The notes below the pieces were generated by a model that worked only from the letters and a program-made list of their open reading frames with translations, did no database searches and was not told the DNA's origin. 64,000 nucleotides of DNA, taken from positions 6,861,500-6,925,499 of the forward strand of contig WNKI01000002.1 in assembly GCA_015350385.1 (NCBI GenBank), written 5' to 3'. The position numbers were made by a program, and so were the translations under genes. Positions within the stretch are counted from its first letter, which is position 1; the number at the start of each line of letters is the position of its first letter. Source of the DNA: Aculops lycopersici (lineage: Eukaryota > Arthropoda > Arachnida > Trombidiformes > Eriophyidae). Positions 49,601 through 59,891 of the stretch are shown in pieces.

Positions 49601-52468
49601 TTAAACTCTACGATTCTTCTCGGATTGCTCAGTGGCTACTCTCTCAATAGCTTGCTGCAAAGTTCTCATACGATCCAGTTGCTCTCTTTGTGGGATTAAA
49701 ACCTTGAATTTCTGAGATTCGCTCCCTCTGTAAACGTCACGGTCGTCCAGATTACTATAGTCGATATAGTTGTTCAAGGGTGATGGAGTCTCAGCAACTT
49801 GCCGATGCGAATTCAACTCATCAAGACCAAGATTATTGTAACTATTCAGTGGTTGGGATTGCCTCGCCTGGGTCTGTTGTTGTGACCGAAACTTCGAATC
49901 ATCTGGGGATGTTTGTCTCTCATGCTGAGCTTCATGTTGACTTCTATGTACCGATTCAAGATCATCACCGCCAGTTGAGTTTTCTATCACTTCATTGGCC
50001 ACCTGATTATTGCCGTTGTTGCTGTTGTTGTTGTCATAGTAATCTTGCAAAACAGTCTTCCTAACATAGACTGTTTTCGGTTTGTCGTCTGCCGAAGTGA
50101 AATTTTTGCGCCTTGCGGAACTACTAGGGGCTTCTTGTTGCTCAACATTTTGACTGCCCTCATCATTCATCTCATCTGAGGAGCTCTCGCCATCGAATGA
50201 GCTATCCTTATCCACCAAGCTAACAGTTGCATCGGAACTAGGCGGCATCTGTGACTCTAGGTCATCCGTTGCCGATTTCTGCAAAGATTTCTGTTTTGCT
50301 TTGCGATCACAATCATTCGGGATGTCAGTTGGTGGATCGCTGGACTTAGTTAATCTCTTGGTAGCGCCTCTCATATGACCTCCACCTTGAGCTCTCGAGC
50401 CTGCTATATCTTCGCTAAACAACTGGTTGTTTCCGCCATTTCCTCCTCCACTACCAACACCCGAGTCTTCTTCACCACGCCCATAAGTGTCCTGCTCCTC
50501 CTCATTTACGGTTGGTTGTCTTGAGGTAGAAACTCTCGAAGACGGCGACTTGCTCAGCCGCTTTGCTGCCTTAGCTTGATTCAAGTTATTCAATGACAGT
50601 GATCTCATCTCCTCCAACAACTGTTCAAATTTCCTCACATCCTCACCATTGATTGTAACTGTATTTGATGATGATGGTTTTCCACCTGAGAACCTCTCAC
50701 TCTTGTCATCTTGGCTGTCCGACGGGTACCCACTGCCGCTTGTTGCTCTAAAAGTAAGTCGGCGCTTACTACCAGCTTTACGTAGGTTACTACTTGGATT
50801 TGATTCCACAGAATCTTTGTCCTTGTTTCTTTGGGATAATCGGCTACTAGATTTGCGAGCTCTTGTACGCTTTTCAGCCAAATTCAAATCTTGATTGCTA
50901 TCTCTACCCCTGGACGATGTAGTCCGACTTTTGGTTGGTCTTGGCTCTATATCTTTTGCTTCGTCATTCAATGAGCCACCTGTAGCATCTGGAGCTAAGT
51001 TTGAAGAAGTTGTTGATACCACCCAAGATTTGTGAGGACCATTGCGCTTCTCTTTCTCGATCTCAGCGTCGATATCTTTGAGTTTTGGTTTCGTTGATGA
51101 CTCGTCGTCGTCGTCGCCATTATTAGATTCGTTTAAGACTGATGAGTTATCTAACTCAGAGTCCCGATCTGCATCTTCATTAGATTGACCAACATCCATC
51201 TCAGAAGCAGACTGTTCATCACCGGCCAATTCAGAGGCCACATGTTTTCTCAAAGCTTTACTCATAAAACCTTGGTCACCAGCCAGCTCGTCCCTTGGCC
51301 TTCTGAGGTAACTTTTGGATTGAACTCTTAGATCATCAGCATCGCTGTACAAATCATCAGCCGCAGAATCCTTGCTACTATTGGCCAGATTGAACGCAAT
51401 GTTATTCTTATTCAAGGGATTAATTATAATTTCATCTCCATTAAGGTTCATGCTGAACTCCAGGTTGCCATTGGCCTGGCTATCGATGATCTTGGAGATA
51501 ACCTGATCAACCCCATTGACTTGTGTAATCGTATCCTCCAAGTTGGCAGGTTGATTTTGGTTGTCGCTTGACGAGGTCGTCGGGGATGAGTGTCGTTGAT
51601 TGCTATTGTGCCTTGGATGTCGTCTGTGATTATATTGCTGATGGTAATTATGGTGATGATGATGATGATGGTTATCATCTTTGTGAACATGCTCATGGTC
51701 ACTGCCACTTGTTGCCGGAACGGTGATTATAGCGTTTATCAATGGTCCTGAGTTGTCGTGATGATTATCATTGGAATTAGAGGCAAAGTTTTGGTCATCA
51801 TTTGCCGAGTAGCCATTCCGGGAGCTAATGATATCTTGTTGATGTGGTTGCTGTTGTTGCGATCGTTGGTCTGCCGAGGTTTCATAGCGCCAATTGTTTG
51901 AGGACGAGCCTTCCATCAATTGGCTTCTGTCATTATGATAATCAACCGAGCGACTGTGCGCATTGTTACCGCCAACCCGTCGTTCGTTTGCTGATGATAT
52001 CTTGTTGTTTAGATTTGATTGTTGGTTATTACTTTGATTCTGATCAAATTTGCCACTCTCAACACTTGTCGACTGTGGAATGGGATGCGTGAATATTTGC
52101 AAAGCTAGTTGAGGTCGCAAGATGGAATCGACTGCCAGTCGATGGTCGTGGTTATTATTGGCCGTCGAGGAATTACTATCAAAAGTTGACGATGAGTCCA
52201 TTCGATGGTTTGGAAACGATAGGATCGACTTGAGCGTTGAGTTATGTACAAATTTCTGCTCGACCACTGGTGAGGGTTGCTTTTGCTGTGCTACATAGGT
52301 GATTAAATGGCTTCCGTTTGCAAACTTGTGCGTCTTGATGCTTGATGATGAGGCTAAGTTGGTATTTATGGATGTTAGTGTTGACTTAATTGGCAGGATG
52401 AGATATGACACAACACAAAGAATCTCCCAAATTGATCTGTCACAAGTGAAATTAAATTTAAAATTCAT
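49601..52468 (-). CDS. Secreted, disordered 955-aa protein of unknown function
   Basis: I do not recognise it. The N-terminus (MNFKFNFTCDRSIWEILCVVSYLILPIKSTL) has a hydrophobic stretch at 14-26 consistent with a signal peptide or anchor. The rest is dominated by Ser, Asn, Asp and Gln with a His run (HHHHHHH) near 270 and clusters of acidic Ser-rich sequence. Less biased islands are TQVNGVDQVISKIIDSQANGNLEFSMNLNGDEIIINPL and the C-terminal coiled-coil-like REQLDRMRTLQQAIERV. Many dibasic sites could be cleaved if secreted. Only the first six residues of the cytoplasmic side are polar, so topology is uncertain. One CCACTTGTTG at 51705 falls in the coding sequence. Single exon. Confidence 0.65.
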   Translation of the reverse strand: MNFKFNFTCDRSIWEILCVVSYLILPIKSTLTSINTNLASSSSIKTHKFANGSHLITYVAQQKQPSPVVEQKFVHNSTLKSILSFPNHRMDSSSTFDSNSSTANNNHDHRLAVDSILRPQLALQIFTHPIPQSTSVESGKFDQNQSNNQQSNLNNKISSANERRVGGNNAHSRSVDYHNDRSQLMEGSSSNNWRYETSADQRSQQQQPHQQDIISSRNGYSANDDQNFASNSNDNHHDNSGPLINAIITVPATSGSDHEHVHKDDNHHHHHHHNYHQQYNHRRHPRHNSNQRHSSPTTSSSDNQNQPANLEDTITQVNGVDQVISKIIDSQANGNLEFSMNLNGDEIIINPLNKNNIAFNLANSSKDSAADDLYSDADDLRVQSKSYLRRPRDELAGDQGFMSKALRKHVASELAGDEQSASEMDVGQSNEDADRDSELDNSSVLNESNNGDDDDESSTKPKLKDIDAEIEKEKRNGPHKSWVVSTTSSNLAPDATGGSLNDEAKDIEPRPTKSRTTSSRGRDSNQDLNLAEKRTRARKSSSRLSQRNKDKDSVESNPSSNLRKAGSKRRLTFRATSGSGYPSDSQDDKSERFSGGKPSSSNTVTINGEDVRKFEQLLEEMRSLSLNNLNQAKAAKRLSKSPSSRVSTSRQPTVNEEEQDTYGRGEEDSGVGSGGGNGGNNQLFSEDIAGSRAQGGGHMRGATKRLTKSSDPPTDIPNDCDRKAKQKSLQKSATDDLESQMPPSSDATVSLVDKDSSFDGESSSDEMNDEGSQNVEQQEAPSSSARRKNFTSADDKPKTVYVRKTVLQDYYDNNNSNNGNNQVANEVIENSTGGDDLESVHRSQHEAQHERQTSPDDSKFRSQQQTQARQSQPLNSYNNLGLDELNSHRQVAETPSPLNNYIDYSNLDDRDVYRGSESQKFKVLIPQREQLDRMRTLQQAIERVATEQSEKNRRV

Positions 52469-54621
52469 CTTTCCTTTGAATTATTAACTCTTGTTTAGTC
52501 CATTAAACTAAAGTGGTCACAGGTAACTCACCAACTCATGCTAAAACGTTGCGATGAGTGCATTGATGGAAATGGAATGATCGAGTTCATTCGCTTCAGC
52601 CGGTAGCTGGTTGTGGCATTTCCGTTACCTTTCGTGAATGTCGTTTGTCTTTACTTCTACCTGTCCATAGACATCCTTATTGACATTCACTCTCCTGCGC
52701 CATCTTGTAGGTGGCGACGGCGGATGACAAAATAGCGCTGCATTGCTACAAATTGACCAGGAAGTTTGCATTGATTCGGAGTTTGAAATTTTGAACCAAA
52801 TACCGACGACAGGTGAGCGGAAAAATCACCTGCCATCAGTAGAGTGAGCGACCACTAAACGTTCATACATGAGTTCCCATGAGATTTGCTCGCCACCCAC
52901 CGACCAGCGCAACAAGTCTTACGCCTAAAAAGTTGGCTAGCCAAAGACAATGGCTCCACTTTTTCTTGTCCCATTGGCCGGGGTTGTCGGCTGAAGTGGC
53001 CGACAAGGATGAGGCAGCATGGCAACTGTAGCTTGAGATTATGATGAAGTGGAGGAGGCTAATGCAGACGGCAGAGACGCACGCGACAAGGTTTTTCTAA
53101 TAAAACAATGATTGCGAGAGTATGGTAAACTAAATCAATCGCCTCCGAGTCTCTCTTTGAGCGCCGATCTCTCCATTGCCCACTACTTTCATCATCACCC
53201 ACTAACACAACTTCTATCCTCCTTATTGATTGCCAATGAGGAAGCGGTTAGCGCAGCCTAGGAGAATTGGCGCATTGCAAGTCTTGTTATACAAATGCAC
53301 AAAACTGCGAGTAGATCAAAACAATAGCCTTGATAGTAATCTCTCGCCTCAATTGGTGTTCTCAAATTTGTTTGCTCAAGTGGTCGAGATCAATAAGAGA
53401 AAGAGAGAGAGAGAGAGAGTCGACGTCCGCAAGTCGACTTGCGGTCTTCTTAGGCCTCAAGACATTCAGAGACTGGATTTATTTCAATGGCCACTTGTCT
53501 TGGTATAAGTCGTCAGTGTTAGAGGCAACAATGCCTCTATCGACTTCTAGTAGCCGATAATGCAAAGATGATCGAGTTGGCCAGCCACCAGCAACGTATT
53601 CGTCGACATTATCGTTGTCGTCGATTTTGCTATCGTCGTATGATGTCGACAATCTAAATGGCAAGACCGCGACGATAATGTAGCCTAGTGACGACGACTG
53701 GGAGGATATTACTCTTTAACCTTTGCGAGCTGGCCACTTGATGAACTGCACTCGTCGTCGTTGTCGTGGTCCTCGTAGTTGCTGTTATGTTAGCTAGTTG
53801 GTTTGATGAGCTTGCGAGCGCGTTTATATGGAGCAAACTCATCATCGTCCAACCTGTTGCTGTGTTTGCAAAGCAAAAGTGTGCGTACGAGAGAGAGAGA
53901 TAGAGAATGAGAGATCATCTAACCGTCCAACTACCGCAATCATCTACTATACCGAGAGCTTGCCACCACACTGTGACGACACCAGCCTCGGTGACTACGA
54001 GCACCACGTCGATTGACTCACCTCACCTGAGCTAAAACTAACCTCTAGTCCTGGTGGTGAGTCAAGCGTTTAGCTCTCTGCTTGCCTATCTATCTACTTA
54101 CCCGCATACCCGTCTGTCCGCTTATGTGACCCCATCAAGCAACAAAAATTTGAGGCCTGGCACAGGTAAAGAACAGGTTGTTGCTCTGGATGACTCGTGC
54201 GGGGTGTTGTCATCTGCTCGTTAGAAAGTGCTTCGCCTACGTTTTTTAATGCGCCGCCGTCGCTCGCAAGGTGCACGCAAACACGCACAAAAGACCCGTT
54301 GGTTCCTGCGCTCCAGATTCAAGATTTGGAGCACATGTTGCGCACGAGCTCTTAATATAAACGCCTGTAAACCTGCTAAAGCTGTGCGAGTCTCACACCA
54401 ATCTTACATTTTTGTGCAGCCAGTTCAATCGAAGCACAGAGGCTGCTTGTCACACTTGAGCACTGAACGCGGAAGGTTAGCTTGCAGACGCGTGAGCGAT
54501 CTCGCCGTTTGTGTCTCTGTCGTCGCTGTCGCTGTTGCGACTGCTGCAGCGTTAAAAAAGTGAGTGCGTGTCTGCGTCCGCTTCCATGGATGCCTCTATT
54601 TTAACTAACTTGTGCGTGAGC

Positions 54622-54652
<31 letters not shown>

Positions 54653-55197
54653 GTAGCAGCAGCAGCCAATGAAAACGAGAAAGTGAGAGAAAGCTCGAGC
54701 ACAACACAGAAAATGATCATTGCGATAGTGATTTTTCTACACCGCGAGAGGGATTGAGCTCTCATCTACTGGTATATATATTACTATATTCTTATTCCAA
54801 TTGATACAAACATCACCACCATTTTCATCATCCTCATCAACTGTATCTAGTTTTACCATCTCCTCCTGGAGCGGCAGTAGAAGCAACAAAGGCACACGAG
54901 AAATTAACACTTAAAACATCATTAACTCGAAACTCTCCCACTCTCTCCTTCTCTCGCCCCCTCAAAGGATCAGCGCGATTATATCACGACACCAAGAGGT
55001 AGAGATCAACTTTTGTGGCAAGTCCCTCTCTCAGTGGCTATACCTTGGAACGTGTCTTTATTTTAGTTTATTTCTGCAATCATCAAGTTACCCATTTAGT
55101 TAGGACTGAACTTGAGGCAGCATACATTGTCGCGACTCTCAAAGGTAACTTTTATTTTAACTCTTGACTGCTCAAGGAAAAAGACCGAAACAACAGT
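52469..55197. other. 2.7 kb gene-free stretch upstream of the p85-like gene
   Basis: No SH2-like or other conserved frame is seen, so the missing N-terminal SH2 is not here. GA repeats at about 53398-53419 and 54617-54646, a GCGCCATCTTG (YY1/Pho-like) at 52697, and tatatatatta near 54773. Short tandem donor/acceptor-like sites near 55145-55176 precede the ATG. Confidence 0.45.
54617..54646. repeat. (GA)n microsatellite
   Basis: About fourteen GA units; could bind GAGA-type factors, but that is not shown. Confidence 0.8.
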
Positions 55198-56094
55198 ATG
55201 CAAGAGCAAATCGAATTTTACGAAGAATTGGAGAGACTTTATGATGAGGCAAGATGCCGGCTGCAGAGTATCAAACAGGAGCTTCTATCATATGAAAAGA
55301 TTACAAGTTTCTTGAAGGATCACATGGATGAGAATTTGAATGTCCAAAAGCGACTCTCGAGTCGCAAAGATGATGATAAAAAGCAACTGTTGGCTAGAGA
55401 CTCTTATGATAAGTTAAAGACCAAATATGACCGCTTTCAAATGGCCAAGAAAGATAGGGAAGAGGATTACAAGAGACAATTAGCCGAGAAAGTTAGAATT
55501 GAAAGCAATATCAACTCAATGAAAGCACAAGTAACTAGTATCAAAAAGTATCAAAATGCCCAGGATGAGGTGGATGGTTCAATTGGTATTGGTCAGCATC
55601 AGCAACAACAACAGCAACAGCTATTAGGTAACAGTCAGCAACAAAACAAACCAGAGCCAGTTTTCGACTATGATGTCGAGACAATCAATTTTTTAAACGA
55701 GTGCAATTGGAGATTAGGAGAATGTGATAGAAGTCTGGCGGAAACTTTGCTTAGCTGCTTCCCAAGTGGAACATTTTTAGTTAGGTCATCCAAAACGAAA
55801 CCAAACTCATCGGCTCTATCGGTTGTGGCGAATTCAAAAGTTAGACACTGTTTAATTGATAAGATCAACGATGAGTATTGCTTTCACCCACCTGGACCAA
55901 ACCATCCAACTTATCCATCGTTATGTAGTTTAGTTATGGATTATCGGCACAAATCATTGTTGGTTCATAACCCGGAATTGGATACCAATTTGATCTTTCC
56001 AGTTTTATCTCAGCTGAAGAAGACGAAACAAAGTACTCCTAGTGGAGTTGTGCCCATTCAGCAACAACAACTGCAACGGCAGCATAATCAATAG
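55198..56094 (+). CDS. PIK3R: PI3-kinase p85-like regulatory subunit, iSH2 and C-terminal SH2 only
   Basis: 298-aa adaptor of class IA PI3-kinase. Residues 1-118 form the coiled-coil inter-SH2 region that clamps p110: EFYEELERLYDEARCRLQSIKQEL, SYDKLKTKYDRF, NINSMKAQVTSIKK, parallel to human YDRLYEDY, NYDKLKSRI, MNSIKPDLIQLRK. After a Gln-rich linker (134-150) the SH2 (about 170-272) starts WRLGECDRSLAETLL, has the phosphotyrosine arginine 196 in GTFLVRSS, and continues HCLIDKINDEYCFHPP and SLCSLVMDYRHKSLLVHN, which matches p85 cSH2. No N-terminal SH2, SH3 or BH domain precedes it; a stop lies 11 codons upstream in frame. Confidence 0.88.
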   Translation: MQEQIEFYEELERLYDEARCRLQSIKQELLSYEKITSFLKDHMDENLNVQKRLSSRKDDDKKQLLARDSYDKLKTKYDRFQMAKKDREEDYKRQLAEKVRIESNINSMKAQVTSIKKYQNAQDEVDGSIGIGQHQQQQQQQLLGNSQQQNKPEPVFDYDVETINFLNECNWRLGECDRSLAETLLSCFPSGTFLVRSSKTKPNSSALSVVANSKVRHCLIDKINDEYCFHPPGPNHPTYPSLCSLVMDYRHKSLLVHNPELDTNLIFPVLSQLKKTKQSTPSGVVPIQQQQLQRQHNQ

Positions 56095-56533
56095 AGATAG
56101 TAATCTAAATAATTAAAAAAAGCGATTTTGTATCGCAGGATGTAATCCAAACCAGATATTGATAACATCTGATGAATTTTTTTTTCTTTGGTTAACACCA
56201 TGATTCTCAATAGCTAGAGAGAGCTCCCAAATGAACTAAAGATCAGGTCACTTATGAACTCTTCCCGTGCATAAGATGTTATGAGTCGTTGTAGATGGCC
56301 TTGCTGGGCATTACGAACGTTCAAGTCAGAGTAACCTAAATGAATGATTTTGATACTCGAAGAAAATGAGGTTCTAGGTGAGACCATGAAGTTTACATGA
56401 TTTGAGGGCAGATCTGATCAACTCTGTCAACATGCAAATTCATGTCTTTACTACTCTTGAAACTGAAGATCTATACACACATGATAGTTTTCAAGAATAT
56501 ATTTTTCAACTATTTTTAATTATCCAGTAACAA
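56095..56533. other. Intergenic region, p85-like to mL51
   Basis: 439 bp between two convergent genes, AT-rich; both 3'UTRs. Nothing else seen. Confidence 0.4.
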
Positions 56534-57082
56534 CTAATATCTATGTCTAGATGTGTGTAGCTTCTCCACATCAGGCGGCTTGTACTTGTTGTTGATACGT
56601 CTATATAAGAATTTTATCCTTTGTTCCATGTGTAACCACTTCAAAGGTTTCGACACCTTCCAATGCTCAAACTCTTTTCGTTTCCTCATTAGTACAGAAT
56701 ACTCTGAATGCATGTTTGAGTAACCCTTGAGCCAATCTGGTACGTGATCTAAGAGTTCGTATTGCTTAAAGTCTTCATCCTCTCCTAGTATCGACATAAA
56801 GTCATTCTGTCCCTCCAAGGCATTGCGCTTTGTCCAATATTCTTCCTTGATATTGGAGGGTGCATGGGGTAATCTGGCTTCCTTAATTTTGAGCCTAGGC
56901 AGGAGACCTTTATGATGATGCTTCGCACCATAGCCTATTCTTTTAATGACATCTCCTCGATAGGTATGCTCCTCATCCTTCCAGTGCTGTGGCGCAAAGT
57001 TTCTAGTTGCAACAACTAAGCTAAGTGGTTTCGATTTGAGTGTCGACCATACCAATTGACTTGGTTGGCGTAATGACAACAT
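56534..57082 (-). CDS. MRPL51: Mitochondrial large-subunit ribosomal protein mL51
   Basis: 182-aa component of the mitochondrial 39S subunit. The first 30 residues (MLSLRQPSQLVWSTLKSKPLSLVVATRNFA) are basic and hydroxylated, like a mitochondrial presequence. The C-terminal half has the family block: LDHVPDWLKGYSNMHSEYSVLMRKRKEFE and MEQRIKFLYRRINNKYKPP, matching human [21 protein letters not shown] and NKRIRYLYKHFNRHGK. About 50 residues longer than human, mostly between presequence and core. Head to head with TFIIA-gamma, 618 bp apart. Confidence 0.87.
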   Translation of the reverse strand: MLSLRQPSQLVWSTLKSKPLSLVVATRNFAPQHWKDEEHTYRGDVIKRIGYGAKHHHKGLLPRLKIKEARLPHAPSNIKEEYWTKRNALEGQNDFMSILGEDEDFKQYELLDHVPDWLKGYSNMHSEYSVLMRKRKEFEHWKVSKPLKWLHMEQRIKFLYRRINNKYKPPDVEKLHTSRHRY

Positions 57083-57700
57083 TTCAGCACTGAGAATTGT
57101 CTAAGCCCAGGCGACAATTATAATCTGTTCAACTAATAATGAGAAAATTAATAATAGACTTGCCGATCAGTCTCGTCAAAATAATGGCAATGTTTATATT
57201 TTGCTTTAAAACACATGGTGAGTTTTGAATATGCTTTTGTGGTGCGATGGTATATCAGACGTGCATGAGGGGCAGCGAATTATCGGAGCGGCTCGCGCAA
57301 TGCCAACACTAGCGCGAGCCGTGTTGCGGGAACGCAACGACAGGGGAAAAAGTACCCCGCGTCGCTTCCAGCAAAGATGTTCATGCGGCTGAAGGAAATT
57401 TACAATTGTCGAGATTTTCCAGGTCTTCGATCAAGAATTCCTAATCTCTTACATTGAATTCAGGTAATCAGTTATTTCCATTATTATCTGTTAACGATTT
57501 CAAGGTTGATTTTGTCAAATTGACGATTGCTGGCCGCTTAGATAGAATCCAAGATTCCATATTAGTCTGGTGGAGTAGAAGAAATATATATTAAGCATCG
57601 AAATACTAGCAGAATTCCTCCTCTCTATTATTTGGATATTGTGAAGTTGTCTGTTAAGTTGACGGACAAGAAGAAACAACTCTACACATAATAATTCATC
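57083..57700. promoter_or_regulatory. Bidirectional promoter, mL51/TFIIA-gamma, with two perfect hairpins
   Basis: 618 bp between divergent ATGs. A 10-bp perfect inverted repeat CGGCTCGCGC (57289-57298) / GCGCGAGCCG (57312-57321) is followed within two bases by GTTGCG-GGAA-CGCAAC (57323-57338). The block is GC-rich in an AT-rich setting, marking a likely core promoter. Confidence 0.5.
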
Positions 57701-58045
57701 ATGAGTTTAAATTTCTATACAGTTTATAGGAACACCACCCTAGGTAAAACATTGCAGGACACATTGGATGAGTTAATCGAGAGTGAGAAATTACCTGAGC
57801 ATTTGGCTTTCAAATGCATGTCGCAATTTGACAAATCTATCAATAATGCCTTTAAGAACAAAATCAAGACAATGCTTACATTCAGATCGGCGCATTTGAA
57901 AACTTACAGATTCTGTGATAATGTTTGGACATTGGTATTCGAGGACACTGAATTCAGAAATGTTCAAGAGCTAATAAGAGTAGAGAAATTGAAAGTGGTT
58001 GCTTGTGATGGTCGAGCAGCGAGACCTGCAATCGACTACGACTAG
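57701..58045 (+). CDS. GTF2A2: Transcription factor IIA gamma subunit
   Basis: 114-aa small subunit of TFIIA, which stabilises TBP on DNA in the nucleus. MSLNFYTVYRNTTLGKTLQDTLDELIESEKL matches human [28 protein letters not shown]. The central four-helix part and the beta-barrel end TYRFCDNVWTLVFEDTEFRNVQELIRVEKLKVVACDG are close to identical in the conserved positions. Normal length. AATAAA at 58326. Confidence 0.95.
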   Translation: MSLNFYTVYRNTTLGKTLQDTLDELIESEKLPEHLAFKCMSQFDKSINNAFKNKIKTMLTFRSAHLKTYRFCDNVWTLVFEDTEFRNVQELIRVEKLKVVACDGRAARPAIDYD

Positions 58046-58790
58046 ATCGAACTAATCCTGTCAGTCAGTCGATATTTGCTCATTGGCAGTTACACCATTA
58101 CTCTTTCTCTAGCCATCCCTCAATCTCTCTGAGGATCATTTATAACCTATCTTGTCTTGTCCTGCCAAAACAACCGCTACTCAGGCTGGACAGGCAGCAG
58201 GACCTACACCAACAACAAACCAACCAATGAACCACCACAACTACCAACAATCTCTCATATATGAATTAACAAGCTTCTATCAATTCAAATTCACTCGAAA
58301 CTACCACTATCTCGTTTTCTCTTATAATAAAAGGAGCAAAAAGCTTTGATCAATCCATCTAATGTGAACAAATTCAGCAACATAGTGGTGCCACACTTCA
58401 CGAAAACGTAAGGTATTTGATTACAACTGCGCAGACATTCGTGGACTTACTTAGAGATACTTCACCGGCTTCTTGATACCTGTGGCGTGACGTGTCGTAT
58501 CATGTAGCCCTTATTGTGCCTGTAGTAGATGTTTCAAGAGTTGCTTAGTCTGTGGCCTCAATCTACATAGCTGTGTCGGCTTCGTCTTAGTTATATCATT
58601 GGGATAGGTGGCAAAATTCCTTGCACTCCCTCTTAGTCGGTCTTGAAGAGATTATCATAATAATCATCATCATCATCTATAACGGAGTTCAGATTTTGGA
58701 TAACCGACCGGAGATCGATGAGACAAGACAAGACTAAGTGACCCACAAAGGCACCGGAATACAGCAAGCATATCACATAAGCACATCAAA
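58046..58790. other. Intergenic region, TFIIA-gamma to ELOVL6
   Basis: 745 bp: 3'UTR with AATAAA at 58326-58331, then the ELOVL promoter side. No supported frame. Confidence 0.4.
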
Positions 58791-59654
58791 ATGGCTAGCA
58801 AAACAGCGGCAATAGATTCAAGTTCAATCTACTCATTTGTTCTCGGAATCGAGGAAAATTTTGAACACACTCAATGGGTTAAATGGTTCGACGAGAACTG
58901 GCACATACCCTATCTGATTGCCATTGCCTTCTATTTGCCAGTTATATATTTTGGCCAAATTATAATGCAAAAGAGGGAACCATTTAATTTAAAGGGACCT
59001 ATGATGCTGTGGAATGGAGCACTGGCCGCATTTAGTATAATTGGTTTTGCGCGGGTTGCGCCGGAGTTTTTCCACTCACTTTTGAAGCACGGATTTCAGC
59101 ATAGTGTTTGTAGTAATTCCTATATCAACGTCAAGCCAACAAGATTCTGGATTTTCCTATTTATAACAAGCAAAATTCCCGAACTTGGCGATACCTTCTT
59201 TCTCGTGTTAAGGAAACAAAAGCTCATCTTTTTGCACGTCTACCACCATGCAACTGTGCTTATATTCTCCTGGTTTGTCTTTTCCAACTCCATCGCTCCA
59301 GCTAGGTGGTTTTGTACTATGAACTTTGGAGTTCACGCAATCATGTACACCTATTACGTGCTAAAAGCTCTGCCCAACTTGTTCCGGGTTCCAAAATGGA
59401 TTTCAATGCTTATAACCTCGATGCAAACGGTTCAAATGGTTGTTGGAGCATATGTTGCTACCATCAATTTCCAAACTAGAATGACAGGCGGCGAGTGTGC
59501 AACTTCGTTAACCATGGTACTCTGTGGCCTAGGTATCTACCTATCCTATTTGGTCCTCTTCTCGCACTTCTTCTACAAGTCATACTGCGCGCCAAGACCT
59601 CCAAAGGATGCATCGGTGAACGGAAGTACCGCGATCACAAAGAAGAAAGTCTGA
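58791..59654 (+). CDS. ELOVL6: Fatty-acid elongase ELOVL6 type
   Basis: 287-aa ER 3-ketoacyl-CoA synthase that extends long-chain fatty acyl-CoA (C12-C16 in the ELOVL6 group). About seven membrane helices. Family motifs: KIPELGDTFFLVLRKQKLIFLHVYHHATVLI (His149, His152, His153 in HxxHH), MNFGVHAIMYTYYVLKA and YLSYLVLFSHFFYKSY. The start, VLGIEENFEHTQWVKWFDENWHIPYL, matches ELOVL6 rather than ELOVL1/7. The C-terminus KKKV is an ER-retrieval KKxx signal. AATAAA at 59767, 10 bp from the opposite-strand signal of the next gene. Confidence 0.94.
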   Translation: MASKTAAIDSSSIYSFVLGIEENFEHTQWVKWFDENWHIPYLIAIAFYLPVIYFGQIIMQKREPFNLKGPMMLWNGALAAFSIIGFARVAPEFFHSLLKHGFQHSVCSNSYINVKPTRFWIFLFITSKIPELGDTFFLVLRKQKLIFLHVYHHATVLIFSWFVFSNSIAPARWFCTMNFGVHAIMYTYYVLKALPNLFRVPKWISMLITSMQTVQMVVGAYVATINFQTRMTGGECATSLTMVLCGLGIYLSYLVLFSHFFYKSYCAPRPPKDASVNGSTAITKKKV

Positions 59655-59766
59655 TTTGATGGTTCCTTCCGGTTTTCTAATAACAATAGTAGTAATAATG
59701 AAAATAGTGAAACCACGAGGACGTTGAGTAAATATAGAATGTTGGAGAGATATTGATGTTCATTTG

Positions 59767-59788
59767 AATAAAAAATTTTCAATTTATT
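59767..59788. terminator. Interdigitated poly(A) signals, ELOVL6 (+) and nervous wreck (-)
   Basis: AATAAA on plus at 59767-59772 and on minus (read as tttatt) at 59783-59788. Each transcript must be cleaved past the other gene's signal, so the 3' ends overlap. Confidence 0.6.
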
Positions 59789-59891
59789 TGATAAAACAGA
59801 ACACTCGCGTCAAACATGCGGAAAAACTTCCCTTACTTCCCCCTCTAGCAAGACTCTTTTGCCTTTTTATAATTACAATTAATCTACTCTA

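Noticed and set aside
55145..55176. Possible 32-nt intron before the p85-like ATG
   Set aside because: Too short for a normal spliceosomal intron, and the upstream frame has no ATG before a stop.
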